Source of the DNA: a virus
Virus record (IMG/VR): IMGVR_UViG_3300025141_000892
Coordinates: 1-21,830 of that record
Direction: 5' to 3' (one strand)
Length of the DNA stretch: 21,830 nt
Part shown: one piece after another, positions 1-6,066 of the stretch
Layout of the letters: each line of letters opens with the position of its first letter
How positions within the stretch are numbered: position 1 is the first letter of the stretch
Program-made: the position numbers and the translations under genes
The notes under the pieces: generated by a model
What the model was told of the DNA's origin: nothing
What the model saw: the letters and a program-made list of their open reading frames with translations, nothing else
Databases searched by the model: none

Positions 1-152
1 AATCTATTCTGAGCGTTTGTTCTAATATCTTTTGCCTCTCTTACTTCAATAACAATTTTAATATCATCATCAAATTTAGCAATATCATTCATAAACTTTG
101 CCTTGTCATCAAAGATAATTTTTCCTTTAACTATTTTTCCAAAGGCTTTCAA
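1..152 (-). CDS. Partial NinB-like recombination/replication protein (N-terminal part only)
   Basis: The gene runs off the left edge, so only about 50 N-terminal residues are visible. They end in the pattern IVIEVREAKDIRTNAQNR. The combination of a beta strand, a basic stretch and an R-[ST]-x-x-QN motif recalls the N-terminus of NinB-like and related phage recombination proteins (lambda NinB has a similar 'QN' region). The best start is a TTG at 152-150, directly after an in-frame TAG, because the residues from there (KAFGKIVKGKIIF) look like real protein. An ATG at 92-90 is the alternative. It overlaps the end of the small membrane protein gene upstream by 26 nt. The frame and its partial nature are seen directly; the family is inferred from a short motif. 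Confidence 0.45.
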   Translation of the reverse strand, partial: MKAFGKIVKGKIIFDDKAKFMNDIAKFDDDIKIVIEVREAKDIRTNAQNR

Positions 153-261
153 GCGATCCTAATATTAAAGTTATTAAATATATTATAAAAAGTATTGGAA
201 TTAAAAAAATAGCATTTAACATTAGAGTTATAACTTTAAATGTTTTTATTATTATTTCCAT
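127..261 (-). CDS. 44-residue single-pass membrane protein
   Basis: This short frame starts at an ATG (261-259) and ends at TAA (129-127). The product starts MEIIIKTFKV. Residues about 10-36 are almost continuously hydrophobic (Leu, Ile, Phe, Val, with a single Pro), which would make one or a tight pair of membrane passes, and the tail LESLWKNS is polar. It has no recognisable family. It fills an otherwise empty gap between the HTH gene and the NinB-like gene and overlaps the latter by 26 nt, which suggests translational coupling. AT-rich DNA readily yields hydrophobic frames by chance, so reality is likely but not certain. Confidence 0.45.
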   Translation of the reverse strand: MEIIIKTFKVITLMLNAIFLIPILFIIYLITLILGSLESLWKNS

Positions 262-327
262 TTTACAAATTTATAAATAATTTTTAAATATGTTTCTTTT
301 GTTGTTAAAGTTGTAAACATTGAATTG

Positions 328-555
328 TTAATTATCTTCAATTAAAGAAATAACAAAATCAAAACTTACATCAGTATATTCGCAAATATCAAATATATTT
401 TGAACTCTTAGTTGTTTTGGATTTGTCATTAGTTTTTTTAAAGTTACTGTTGATATATTTAAAAAGTCTGCAATCATTACATTACTAAGTCCTTCCTCAT
501 TTAAAAATCTATGTAGTTGAGAATGAATCTTTATTTGTTTGTGTGGTTTTCTCAT
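328..555 (-). CDS. Small helix-turn-helix protein
   Basis: A 75-residue basic protein. Residues around 23-50 (LSNVMIADFLNISTVTLKKL) have the shape of a helix-turn-helix: a first helix with MIADFL, a turn at NIS, and a recognition helix starting TVTLKKL. This fits a small XRE-like DNA-binding protein, perhaps a phage regulator. I chose the ATG at 555 because it forms an ATGA overlap with the stop of the preceding gene, as elsewhere in this operon. A TTG at 564 would add three residues. The target is unknown; it could act on a phage promoter such as the one at 6633. Family assignment is by pattern only. Confidence 0.65.
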   Translation of the reverse strand: MRKPHKQIKIHSQLHRFLNEEGLSNVMIADFLNISTVTLKKLMTNPKQLRVQNIFDICEYTDVSFDFVISLIEDN

Positions 556-914
556 AAGTTCCAATAGTTTAAATTAATTATATAAGGATTACATTCATTT
601 TCTTTATACCATTCTTTAAATTCAGTTTCCATTTTAAAATCCCAACTATCTTTAATTTGCCATCCGTTTTGTTGCATTAAATAACTCATTAAACGATATT
701 GTTGAAGTTCTGTTCCAACTATAATAATATCCACACCAAAGTATTTACAATCAACTTTTTGTTGTACTCCATTATCTATTGTATTAATTAAAACAGTAGA
801 GTTTTTTATCTGTGTAGGTTTTAATAAATGATTTGTTGCTGTTACCTTTTTTGTTTCCATCCATTTATTATCCCAGAACCTTTTTTTGTTTACATTTATT
901 TTAGGTATTATCAT
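552..914 (-). CDS. Hypothetical protein, 120 residues
   Basis: I do not recognise this protein. It is 120 residues long, with a basic N-terminus (IPKINVNKKRFWDNKW), a central hydrophobic strand segment (YFGVDIIIVGTELQQYRLM) and an acidic, aromatic C-terminus with the repeated pattern EFKEWYKENE. No signal peptide or membrane segment is visible. Its ATG overlaps the stop of the upstream gene as ATGA, and its own TGA overlaps the ATG of the HTH gene in the same way, so it is clearly part of the translationally coupled chain. It is probably cytoplasmic. No function can be assigned from sequence. Confidence 0.7.
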   Translation of the reverse strand: MIIPKINVNKKRFWDNKWMETKKVTATNHLLKPTQIKNSTVLINTIDNGVQQKVDCKYFGVDIIIVGTELQQYRLMSYLMQQNGWQIKDSWDFKMETEFKEWYKENECNPYIINLNYWNL

Positions 915-1267
915 AATAGTTTTTTAATAGTTAGCAGTCCAGTTCCTTTTCTACTTCTGTAAATTAATCTTTTGTCTGGTCTGTACGTTACCTGATTATT
1001 CTTTTTCCATATATCTTCATCAATCAATTTCTTTTGAGCTCTTAACCAAATGTAATAAGTTTGTACGTTCACTACAAAACGCTCTCCTCTTATTCCAGAT
1101 CTAAAAGCCTCCTCTACATCATTCCAACTTAAATTACTCCAATCTCTCATTAAATCCTCAGCAAGAGTAGAAGCAAGAATAAGAATATCTTTATCAGATT
1201 TTGTTTGTCCTAATTGAACTAAGGTGTTTGATATTAGTCCTATGCATTTTTTAGTTAGTTCTTTCAT
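911..1267 (-). CDS. Hypothetical mostly helical protein, 118 residues
   Basis: 118 residues, predicted largely helical by eye. The core reads SWNDVEEAFRSGIRGERFVV, then VNVQTYYIWLRAQKKLID. A pattern of 'AFR-x-G-x-RG' followed by a tryptophan helix occurs in small proteins of flavobacterial phage replication regions, so a role as a replisome or helicase-loading accessory is possible, but this is a guess from context. The C-terminus is strongly basic (KRLIYRSRKGTGLLTIKK), compatible with nucleic acid contact. The start is fixed by an ATGA overlap with the 85-residue gene upstream, and its stop overlaps the next start in the same way. Confidence 0.68.
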   Translation of the reverse strand: MKELTKKCIGLISNTLVQLGQTKSDKDILILASTLAEDLMRDWSNLSWNDVEEAFRSGIRGERFVVNVQTYYIWLRAQKKLIDEDIWKKNNQVTYRPDKRLIYRSRKGTGLLTIKKLL

Positions 1268-1521
1268 AATTTTAACTTTAATTGTTTTCCATAATATTCC
1301 CTTTGATCTATTTCTATTCTTTTCAAAATTGAATAATATTTACTTTTTTTTGGAATATATCCTAAATCCTTATAATCATTTTTTAATATTGATAAACAAA
1401 TTTTTTTATATGAAGGTACTTTATCACTTATTTGAATTGGAGCTTCATCTGGTATTCCTTTTTTATAACATCTTGATTCCCATAATTTAATATATTGTTT
1501 AATTTTATTTTGTACTCCCAT
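1264..1521 (-). CDS. Free-standing PAPS-reductase C-terminal (DUF3440-like) domain protein
   Basis: 85 residues. Residues 36-58 (PSYKKICLSILKNDYKDLG...) align with residues 390-413 of the PP-loop protein at 2788-4083 (TSWKRFVITILKNDHTCKYLG...). Shared positions are S-[WY]-K-[RK], the ILKND core (45-49 here, 399-403 there) and a following K..LG..P. It therefore looks like a detached copy of that C-terminal module, preceded by its own conserved-looking segment LWESRCYKKGIPDEAP. It may be a subunit acting with the PP-loop protein. It overlaps the 146-residue gene by 94 nt in another frame and is ATGA-coupled to the next gene. The similarity is seen directly; the role is inferred. Confidence 0.72.
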   Translation of the reverse strand: MGVQNKIKQYIKLWESRCYKKGIPDEAPIQISDKVPSYKKICLSILKNDYKDLGYIPKKSKYYSILKRIEIDQREYYGKQLKLKL

Positions 1522-1868
1522 CTTTTAATATGTTTTATAGCTTCATTATTTGCTAATATACTTTTTTCTTTAGTTAAACTTTTCCAAACTTGTCTTGTAA
1601 TATATTCTGGTATTTGATATTTGTAATAACACGCACATTGACCAACAAAAGCTTTTCTGTTTAAACTTTTATTTGAAAGATGATTTAACATTGTTAAATT
1701 CCATAATTTAACTACATCATACATTGATCTGCTAAATTCTTTTGTATCGTTCATTAAATTAAAACATAATTCTTTTTTAATATCTTCATCTTCTTTTGAT
1801 ATTTTGTTATACATTTTACTTTTATAGCATTCCCATTTCCAGTAAGGAATAAAAATTTGTTTTATCAT
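1428..1868 (-). CDS. Unknown protein associated with the ParB/PP-loop cassette, 146 residues
   Basis: 146 residues, rich in Trp, Tyr, Cys and Lys. It opens IPYWKWECYKSKMY. The centre is SLNRKAFVGQCACYYKYQIP, followed by EYITRQVWKSLTKEKSILAN and a terminal IKRWEYKIKL. The ordered set 'NR-KAF-GQCAC', 'PEYITR-x-W', 'LT.E....AN' and a closing 'WE' looks like a real conserved fold rather than a chance frame. I cannot name the family. It is ATGA-coupled to the ParB-like gene, which ties it to that cassette. The last ~31 residues lie in a 94-nt overlap with the 85-residue gene and may be an unconserved tail. Confidence 0.7.
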   Translation of the reverse strand: MIKQIFIPYWKWECYKSKMYNKISKEDEDIKKELCFNLMNDTKEFSRSMYDVVKLWNLTMLNHLSNKSLNRKAFVGQCACYYKYQIPEYITRQVWKSLTKEKSILANNEAIKHIKRWEYKIKLNNILNYGNQDVIKKEYQMKLQFK

Positions 1869-2389
1869 ACCTCAGCATCCCAACTTTGTGAAAAGTCTTT
1901 ATTTTGAAATAAAGAAGATAATCCAGTTATTTGTTTCATTCTTAATAATTCATCTTTACTCATTCCAATATGTTTGCATATCCAAGCATCTCCTTTTCCC
2001 ATTTCAACTAATTCACTTACAATTGTACTCATTAAATCTATATTATGACTTCCTCTAGCTCTATTATGTCTAATTGTGGAGGCCATTCTGTCTGAAATAT
2101 CTTTATTTAAAACACTAATTGGCAAATGATCTTCCTCTCTTTCTCTTATCCTTTTACTGTTAATCATTGTTGAGTATCTATGGAATCCATCTACTACAAT
2201 ATACATTTCTGATTCTGGATCATAAACAGTAACAATTGGCATAGTATAACCATCTTCCCAAATAGAAGTTTCTAATAGCTCCATTTCTGGAGGAGCAACT
2301 GCGTTTGGATTATAATCATTTGCCTTTACTTTGCTTATATGTACTCTTAATACATTGTAAACTGGAGATAAAAATTTTTCTGTTTTCAT
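1865..2389 (-). CDS. IbrB/YbdM-like ParB-fold protein
   Basis: 174 residues with a ParB/sulfiredoxin-like N-terminal domain: VHISKVKANDYNPNAVAPPE (16-35), LLETSIWEDGYTMPIVTVYD, then VDGFHR (66-71) where ParB proteins carry their G-x-R-R-type motif. RHNRARGSH (107-115) follows, and a helix-turn-helix-like region comes after it (WICKHIGMSKDELLRMKQIT, 136-155). The pattern closely matches IbrB and E. coli YbdM, which are encoded next to the PP-loop proteins IbrA and YbdN. The same pairing is seen here, with a cupin gene in between. IbrAB are known to activate eib genes in E. coli; the biochemical activity of the family is not settled. A plasmid-partition role is unlikely because no ParA is present. 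Confidence 0.85.
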   Translation of the reverse strand: MKTEKFLSPVYNVLRVHISKVKANDYNPNAVAPPEMELLETSIWEDGYTMPIVTVYDPESEMYIVVDGFHRYSTMINSKRIREREEDHLPISVLNKDISDRMASTIRHNRARGSHNIDLMSTIVSELVEMGKGDAWICKHIGMSKDELLRMKQITGLSSLFQNKDFSQSWDAEV

Positions 2390-2408
2390 TTTCTTTTAAT
2401 TTTTTTAG

Positions 2409-2786
2409 TTAGTTTTTATATGATCCATCTTTTTGATGTATTTCATTTCCTTTAATTGGAGGATTAAATACAGATATTAAAATAACATCTTCTAATGATT
2501 CAAAAGTATGATTATCATAATTATCTAATATGTAAATATCTCCAACATTAATTTTATGTTTTTCTTTAGTTGTTAAATTTGTTAATATTCCCTTTCCTTG
2601 TATGCAATAGCATGATTCTTTATGATATTTATAGTGCCAATGTCCTTTTTGCCCCTTTGGAATAATAGTTTTGTGAAATGAGAATCCCATTCCATCCTTT
2701 TCTAATATCATTCTAATACTTCTACCTTCTTTAAATTTAACATCTCTTTCTGTTCCTGTTAAATCGTTTTCATTAATTACTTTCAT
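2409..2786 (-). CDS. Ectoine-synthase-like (EctC-type) cupin
   Basis: 125 residues, one small beta-barrel cupin. Landmarks are FSFHKTIIPKGQKGHWHY (35-51), CYCIQGKG (59-66), VGDIYILDNYDNHTF (81-95), VFNPP (106-110) and EIHQKDGSY (115-123). These match ectoine synthase in order and spacing. The three iron ligands I recall for EctC, Glu57, Tyr85 and His93, fall on E57, Y85 and H93 here. The length equals that of EctC. No ectA, ectB or ask gene is visible, so either the host supplies the substrate or the enzyme acts on another small molecule or side chain. It sits one base after the PP-loop gene and upstream of the ParB-like gene, so it is probably part of that cassette. Confidence 0.82.
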   Translation of the reverse strand: MKVINENDLTGTERDVKFKEGRSIRMILEKDGMGFSFHKTIIPKGQKGHWHYKYHKESCYCIQGKGILTNLTTKEKHKINVGDIYILDNYDNHTFESLEDVILISVFNPPIKGNEIHQKDGSYKN

Positions 2787-2787
2787 T

Positions 2788-4083
2788 TTATATGTTTTTA
2801 TATTTGTTTTGAATTATTCTTTGTCGTTTTGCCTGTTCGTGTGTAGGAGCCAACCCTAAATATTTGCAAGTATGATCATTTTTTAATATTGTAATTACAA
2901 ATCTTTTCCAACTTGTAACATCTGAATTATGACATTTTAACATATCTAAATGATCTGGAGGAATCATTCTTACGCATGTTTTATCTTTTCTCCCATGTCT
3001 TGTTTTTTCTCCTAACTTAAAATCAATTTTATTTTTAGTTAAATCTTCTATCACTTCATCTTCTAAGCCCCGCCCTACTCTCCACCAATATTTTAATGAT
3101 TGAATAAAGCGCAACTTAAAATTTTCTCCAGATTCTTTTGGTAGCGTATCTAATAAAAATTTACAGAAACTTTTCCAAGTGTGACCATCTGGCAAGGTAA
3201 AGGATTTGTAAGTTAATTGTTTTCCATAAGTAGCTATAAAATTAGCGCCTGAAACTCTAGCACACAATCTACTCCAAACATGACCATCAATAATTCTATA
3301 TAAATTTAGACTTGATTTAGATTCACTCATAAAAGGACTTGCAACTCTCATTTGAGCAATGGTTAGTCCTGCCTTCCAAAATATGTCGTAAAGTTCATTA
3401 TATATCCAATTGTATTTTTCATTAGCTATCCAAACATCTTCTGTTCTCCAATCATAAATAGGATATACATTATAACAATTTTTTGTATTTTTTTTAGTCC
3501 AACATAAATTATTGATCATGGTTTTGTTTTTGTTCATTATAGCTCTATACCTATTTAAACTTTCATCAGTTCTAATTCCTATAAAATTTGCACATTTTTT
3601 ATCTTGTGCATACCATTCTCCAAATTTATCCCAAAATTCATCATAAGACATATTTTCAATAAAAAAATCAAATTTATGATTATCTATATTAACTATATAG
3701 TCTTCATCTGGCATAGGCCTTATCCATCTTTTTTCATCATTAACTCCCCAACATTGCCAATCTATTTCATAACTACTAACAGTGCAAGGAAGTGTTACTG
3801 GTAAACAGCACCAATAAACATCTAATAAATCTATATTTTCTTTTATTATTTTATGCATAAATTTTAAAGAATATTCATAATTAGCTTCATTATCTAAAAC
3901 CATTAATCCTATTTTATCAGTTATATTATTTTTCCTCATGTAGTCTAATACAAGATTTAACATTACTCCAGAATCTTTACCACCACTAAAAGACATGTAA
4001 ATTCTTTCAAAATTATTAAAGATAAAATCAATTCTTTCATTTGCAGCTTCATAAACATTTTTGTTTTCGTTATAGTTTTTCAT
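2788..4083 (-). CDS. IbrA/YbdN-like PAPS-reductase-family PP-loop protein
   Basis: 431 residues. The PP-loop SGGKDS is at 33-38 within YMSFSGGKDSGVMLNL, so the protein should bind ATP and probably adenylate a substrate. GIRTDES (169-175) and VYPIYDWRTEDVW (206-218) are typical of the phosphoadenosine phosphosulfate reductase family. The long middle and the C-terminal SWKRFVITILKNDHTCKYLG (391-410, DUF3440-like) match IbrA/YbdN rather than sulfate-assimilation CysH, which is much shorter. Cys-rich stretches at 92-111 and at 164, 194 and 203 could bind a metal or take part in thiol chemistry. The neighbouring IbrB-like gene supports the call. Substrate unknown; by analogy with DndC a sulfur transfer is possible but not shown. 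Confidence 0.88.
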   Translation of the reverse strand: MKNYNENKNVYEAANERIDFIFNNFERIYMSFSGGKDSGVMLNLVLDYMRKNNITDKIGLMVLDNEANYEYSLKFMHKIIKENIDLLDVYWCCLPVTLPCTVSSYEIDWQCWGVNDEKRWIRPMPDEDYIVNIDNHKFDFFIENMSYDEFWDKFGEWYAQDKKCANFIGIRTDESLNRYRAIMNKNKTMINNLCWTKKNTKNCYNVYPIYDWRTEDVWIANEKYNWIYNELYDIFWKAGLTIAQMRVASPFMSESKSSLNLYRIIDGHVWSRLCARVSGANFIATYGKQLTYKSFTLPDGHTWKSFCKFLLDTLPKESGENFKLRFIQSLKYWWRVGRGLEDEVIEDLTKNKIDFKLGEKTRHGRKDKTCVRMIPPDHLDMLKCHNSDVTSWKRFVITILKNDHTCKYLGLAPTHEQAKRQRIIQNKYKNI

Positions 4084-4087
4084 TATT

Positions 4088-4726
4088 TTAGTTTTTGTAT
4101 TTCTTTTCTAATAAATTTAATGCTCCAACATAAGAATCAATTTGAGCATCTATTTTTGATGTTTTTTTATTGTTCCATTTGTTATCATTCTTGGACCATG
4201 TTTTTAATCTTCTTTCAGTGTTCCAAGTACGCTGGAGGGATTGTCTTGTCTTTCCACTTTTCGTTTCCTCTAACCAGTAACTTTTAAAATCTTCTTTCAT
4301 TTCTTTTGGATAATTTAAGTCTTTAATTTCATCAATCCAATATATCTTATTTAGATTAGTAGTTATTTTATTATCTTTACTTATTTGTGTGCAGTTTTCC
4401 ACATCTGGTTTTTTAAGTTCTGGTTTTTTGGTAAGTGGTTTTTCATAAACAAGAAGTTCCCATTTAACAACCTTTCCACTAAGATTTGTTACTCTGTTAC
4501 GTTCTACATATCCAAACCCATTAAGTTCCTTTAAAACGGAGTAAATGGTGTTCTTTGACTCTTTTACTATAGCAACTAATCCGTTCACAGTTAAATCCCA
4601 TGAATCTGGTAAAGATAATATTAAACTCATCAATCCTTTTGCCTTTAAACTCAAATCTTTTCTTCTTAATATTTCATTAGAAATAATAGAATAGTTCTTA
4701 CTTTTCTGGATTCTTTTTATGTTCAT
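4088..4726 (-). CDS. Phage replication initiator-like HTH protein
   Basis: 212 residues. The N-terminal half (1-95) is a winged-helix/HTH domain of the phage replication-protein type: NYSIISNEILRRKDLSLKAK, then GLMSLILSLPDSWDLTVNGL and a helix ending LKELNGFGYVERNR. A polar linker (about 96-130) leads to a C-terminal segment (FKSYWLEETKSGKTRQSLQR, then WNTERRLKTW) that recurs at the end of phage replisome organiser proteins. Likely role: binding the phage origin and recruiting host helicase. Its ATG overlaps the upstream stop (ATGA). No DnaC/DnaB-type ATPase is in the window, so a helicase loader, if phage-coded, must lie outside or be one of the small unknowns. Confidence 0.75.
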   Translation of the reverse strand: MNIKRIQKSKNYSIISNEILRRKDLSLKAKGLMSLILSLPDSWDLTVNGLVAIVKESKNTIYSVLKELNGFGYVERNRVTNLSGKVVKWELLVYEKPLTKKPELKKPDVENCTQISKDNKITTNLNKIYWIDEIKDLNYPKEMKEDFKSYWLEETKSGKTRQSLQRTWNTERRLKTWSKNDNKWNNKKTSKIDAQIDSYVGALNLLEKKYKN

Positions 4727-5094
4727 TCAAAATCAGTTTGTTCTCCAGTTCCTCCAAACATAACAGATTGTTTTTCAAGAGCGTTTAATATTTCTATTTG
4801 AGATGAAATTCTTTGTTGTAAACTTTTATTATTGTCCTCAAGTTCTTTAATGTTTTTTGCAACATAATATCCTTTTGAGTTAGAACACAATCCGTAAAGT
4901 AAATTATTTATTCTTATGAAGTGAATTATTTTTCTAAGTCTTACCCCAATCAAATTCATTTTCTTGCAAATAATATTAGAAGTTACTGCATTTTCTTTTC
5001 CAATACGTTTTCCAATACCTTTAATAATAGATGGAACTTTCTTAAGTTCATCATCCGTTAATTCATCTGTTAGTTTTTCAAATCCTTTTAACAT
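4723..5094 (-). CDS. Small winged-helix-like protein with C-terminal coiled coil
   Basis: 123 residues. Residues about 20-80 alternate helices with a basic region (NLIGVRLRKIIHFIRINNLL, then GLCSNSKGYYVAKN), which fits a small winged-helix DNA-binding fold; the SKGYY wing-like turn recurs in Bacteroidetes phage proteins. Residues about 82-112 (IKELEDNNKSLQQRISSQIE and onward) form a likely coiled coil for dimerisation. It lies between the ssDNA-binding-like gene and the initiator-like gene, with an ATGA overlap to the latter, so a DNA replication or origin-binding role is reasonable. I cannot name the family. Confidence 0.68.
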   Translation of the reverse strand: MLKGFEKLTDELTDDELKKVPSIIKGIGKRIGKENAVTSNIICKKMNLIGVRLRKIIHFIRINNLLYGLCSNSKGYYVAKNIKELEDNNKSLQQRISSQIEILNALEKQSVMFGGTGEQTDFE

Positions 5095-5096
5095 AA

Positions 5097-5705
5097 TTAA
5101 AATGGCATATCATCAGTTGGAGTATCTTTAAATTTTTTCTGATTCATTTTATTTTGGTACTCATCAGTATTTTTAATCTGTTCTTTAATCCATTCTGGCT
5201 GTAGTTCTAACCATTCTTCATTAAAATTATCTTCATAATTAAAAATAAAAGAATCATTGATTTGTTTCGGGCACTTAGTTCCTTTTGATATTCCTGAGAT
5301 ACTTCCTATTTGAGCAAATTCATTTCCACTTTTTGAAGTCTTATGAATAACAGATATATTACATTCTTTACTTATTAAGTTAGTTATATCAAAATGAGCC
5401 AACTCTTTATTATTAAAAGATTTACCTCTCCATCCTTCCAAATCTCTTCTTAGATTAGATTTTTCGTGTAATGATAAAGTATATTCTTTACTTATTACCA
5501 TTGGATTTTCATCCCCTCCAAAATCTCTCATCTCAAATGGAAGTTCAAAATTAACTCTTATTTTATTTGAGTGTTTCTTTTCTCCTTGATATTCCCATTC
5601 TACTGTTCCAATATGGATCATAGAGTAACATCTTGCAACATGAGTTCCAGATGGTACAATTTCTCTTTTTGTTTCGGTGTTTCCTGTAGCTAAAATTCCT
5701 TTCAT
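5097..5705 (-). CDS. Phage single-stranded DNA-binding-like protein
   Basis: 202 residues. The N-terminal ~145 residues look like an OB-type beta-barrel: ARCYSMIHIGTVEWEYQGEK, NKIRVNFELPFE, EYTLSLHEKSNLRRDLEGWR, a basic WRGKSF at 92-97, and the strand pair CNISVIHK / FAQIGSISGI. The C-terminal ~50 residues are acidic and charged and end DDMPF, the acidic-aromatic tip used by SSB proteins to recruit replication partners. The position among replication genes agrees. This is probably a phage protein of the DUF669/gp2.5-like functional class that coats ssDNA during replication. The acidic tip is seen directly; the fold is inferred from pattern. Confidence 0.72.
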   Translation of the reverse strand: MKGILATGNTETKREIVPSGTHVARCYSMIHIGTVEWEYQGEKKHSNKIRVNFELPFEMRDFGGDENPMVISKEYTLSLHEKSNLRRDLEGWRGKSFNNKELAHFDITNLISKECNISVIHKTSKSGNEFAQIGSISGISKGTKCPKQINDSFIFNYEDNFNEEWLELQPEWIKEQIKNTDEYQNKMNQKKFKDTPTDDMPF

Positions 5706-5717
5706 AGTTTTTTTTAT

Positions 5718-6065
5718 TTATATTATATATTTAGTTTGCATATCTTTTATGCTTGATTGTTGTTTCCATTCTTGATAGTCTGCAAAAAACAAAAATGTTT
5801 GCCATTCCATAGCAACTGAATCATAAGTTTTCATATCATGTTCTAATTTGTTTTTTAAGTATATGCTTGTTGCATGATGCATTCCCTCAATATAGTTTTT
5901 TATATGGTTGTGAGGAATCTTATGTTTTTTCCATAAGTAATAGTTATAAAACATTCTTGCATGCACTATTGGTTGTTTTCTACTGTTCATATATAGAATA
6001 TCTTTTTCCAATACTTCAAACATAGTCATTAATGCAAATCTTGCTTCTTTTAATTTCTTTTCCAT
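5718..6065 (-). CDS. DnaA domain IV-like DNA-binding protein
   Basis: 115 residues counted from the ATG at 6065, chosen because it begins one base after the upstream stop; an ATG at 6095 would add ten unconvincing residues. Residues 29-72 follow the DnaA C-terminal domain: RKQPIVHARMFYNYYLWKKH, a short turn, HNHIKNYIEGMHHATSIYL. The last part corresponds to the DnaA signature (GRDHSTVLHA-like) that contacts the DnaA box. The AAA+ domain is absent, so the protein can bind DNA but not form an ATP-driven initiator by itself. It may mark the phage origin, recruit or compete with host DnaA, or regulate transcription. A polar C-terminal region (about 75-115) is unassigned. Confidence 0.72.
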   Translation of the reverse strand: MEKKLKEARFALMTMFEVLEKDILYMNSRKQPIVHARMFYNYYLWKKHKIPHNHIKNYIEGMHHATSIYLKNKLEHDMKTYDSVAMEWQTFLFFADYQEWKQQSSIKDMQTKYII

Positions 6066-6066
6066 A

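Noticed and set aside
1224-1490. Long plus-strand open frames, here and at 3604-3804, 7652-7861, 10269-10493, 11061-11490, 12315-12593, 12930-13220, 13905-14315, 14380-14598, 19945-20130, 20396-20614 and 21596-21796
   Set aside because: Each lies opposite a well-supported minus-strand gene, and the translations are low-complexity Phe/Leu/Ser-rich text typical of reverse-strand reading in AT-rich DNA.
1865-2389. Plasmid/prophage partition ParB
   Set aside because: No ParA gene or parS-like inverted repeat is visible; the motifs match IbrB/YbdM better.
2409-2786. Ectoine biosynthesis operon
   Set aside because: Only the EctC-like cupin is present; no ectA, ectB or ask is seen.
2799-2806. Plus-strand TATATTTG as a Bacteroidetes -7 element
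   Set aside because: There is no TTG 19-21 bases upstream and no plus-strand gene downstream; expected by chance in AT-rich DNA.
2788-4083. Sulfate-assimilation PAPS reductase (CysH)
   Set aside because: It is far longer than CysH, carries the IbrA/YbdN-type C-terminal module and lies next to an IbrB-like gene, with no other sulfur assimilation genes.
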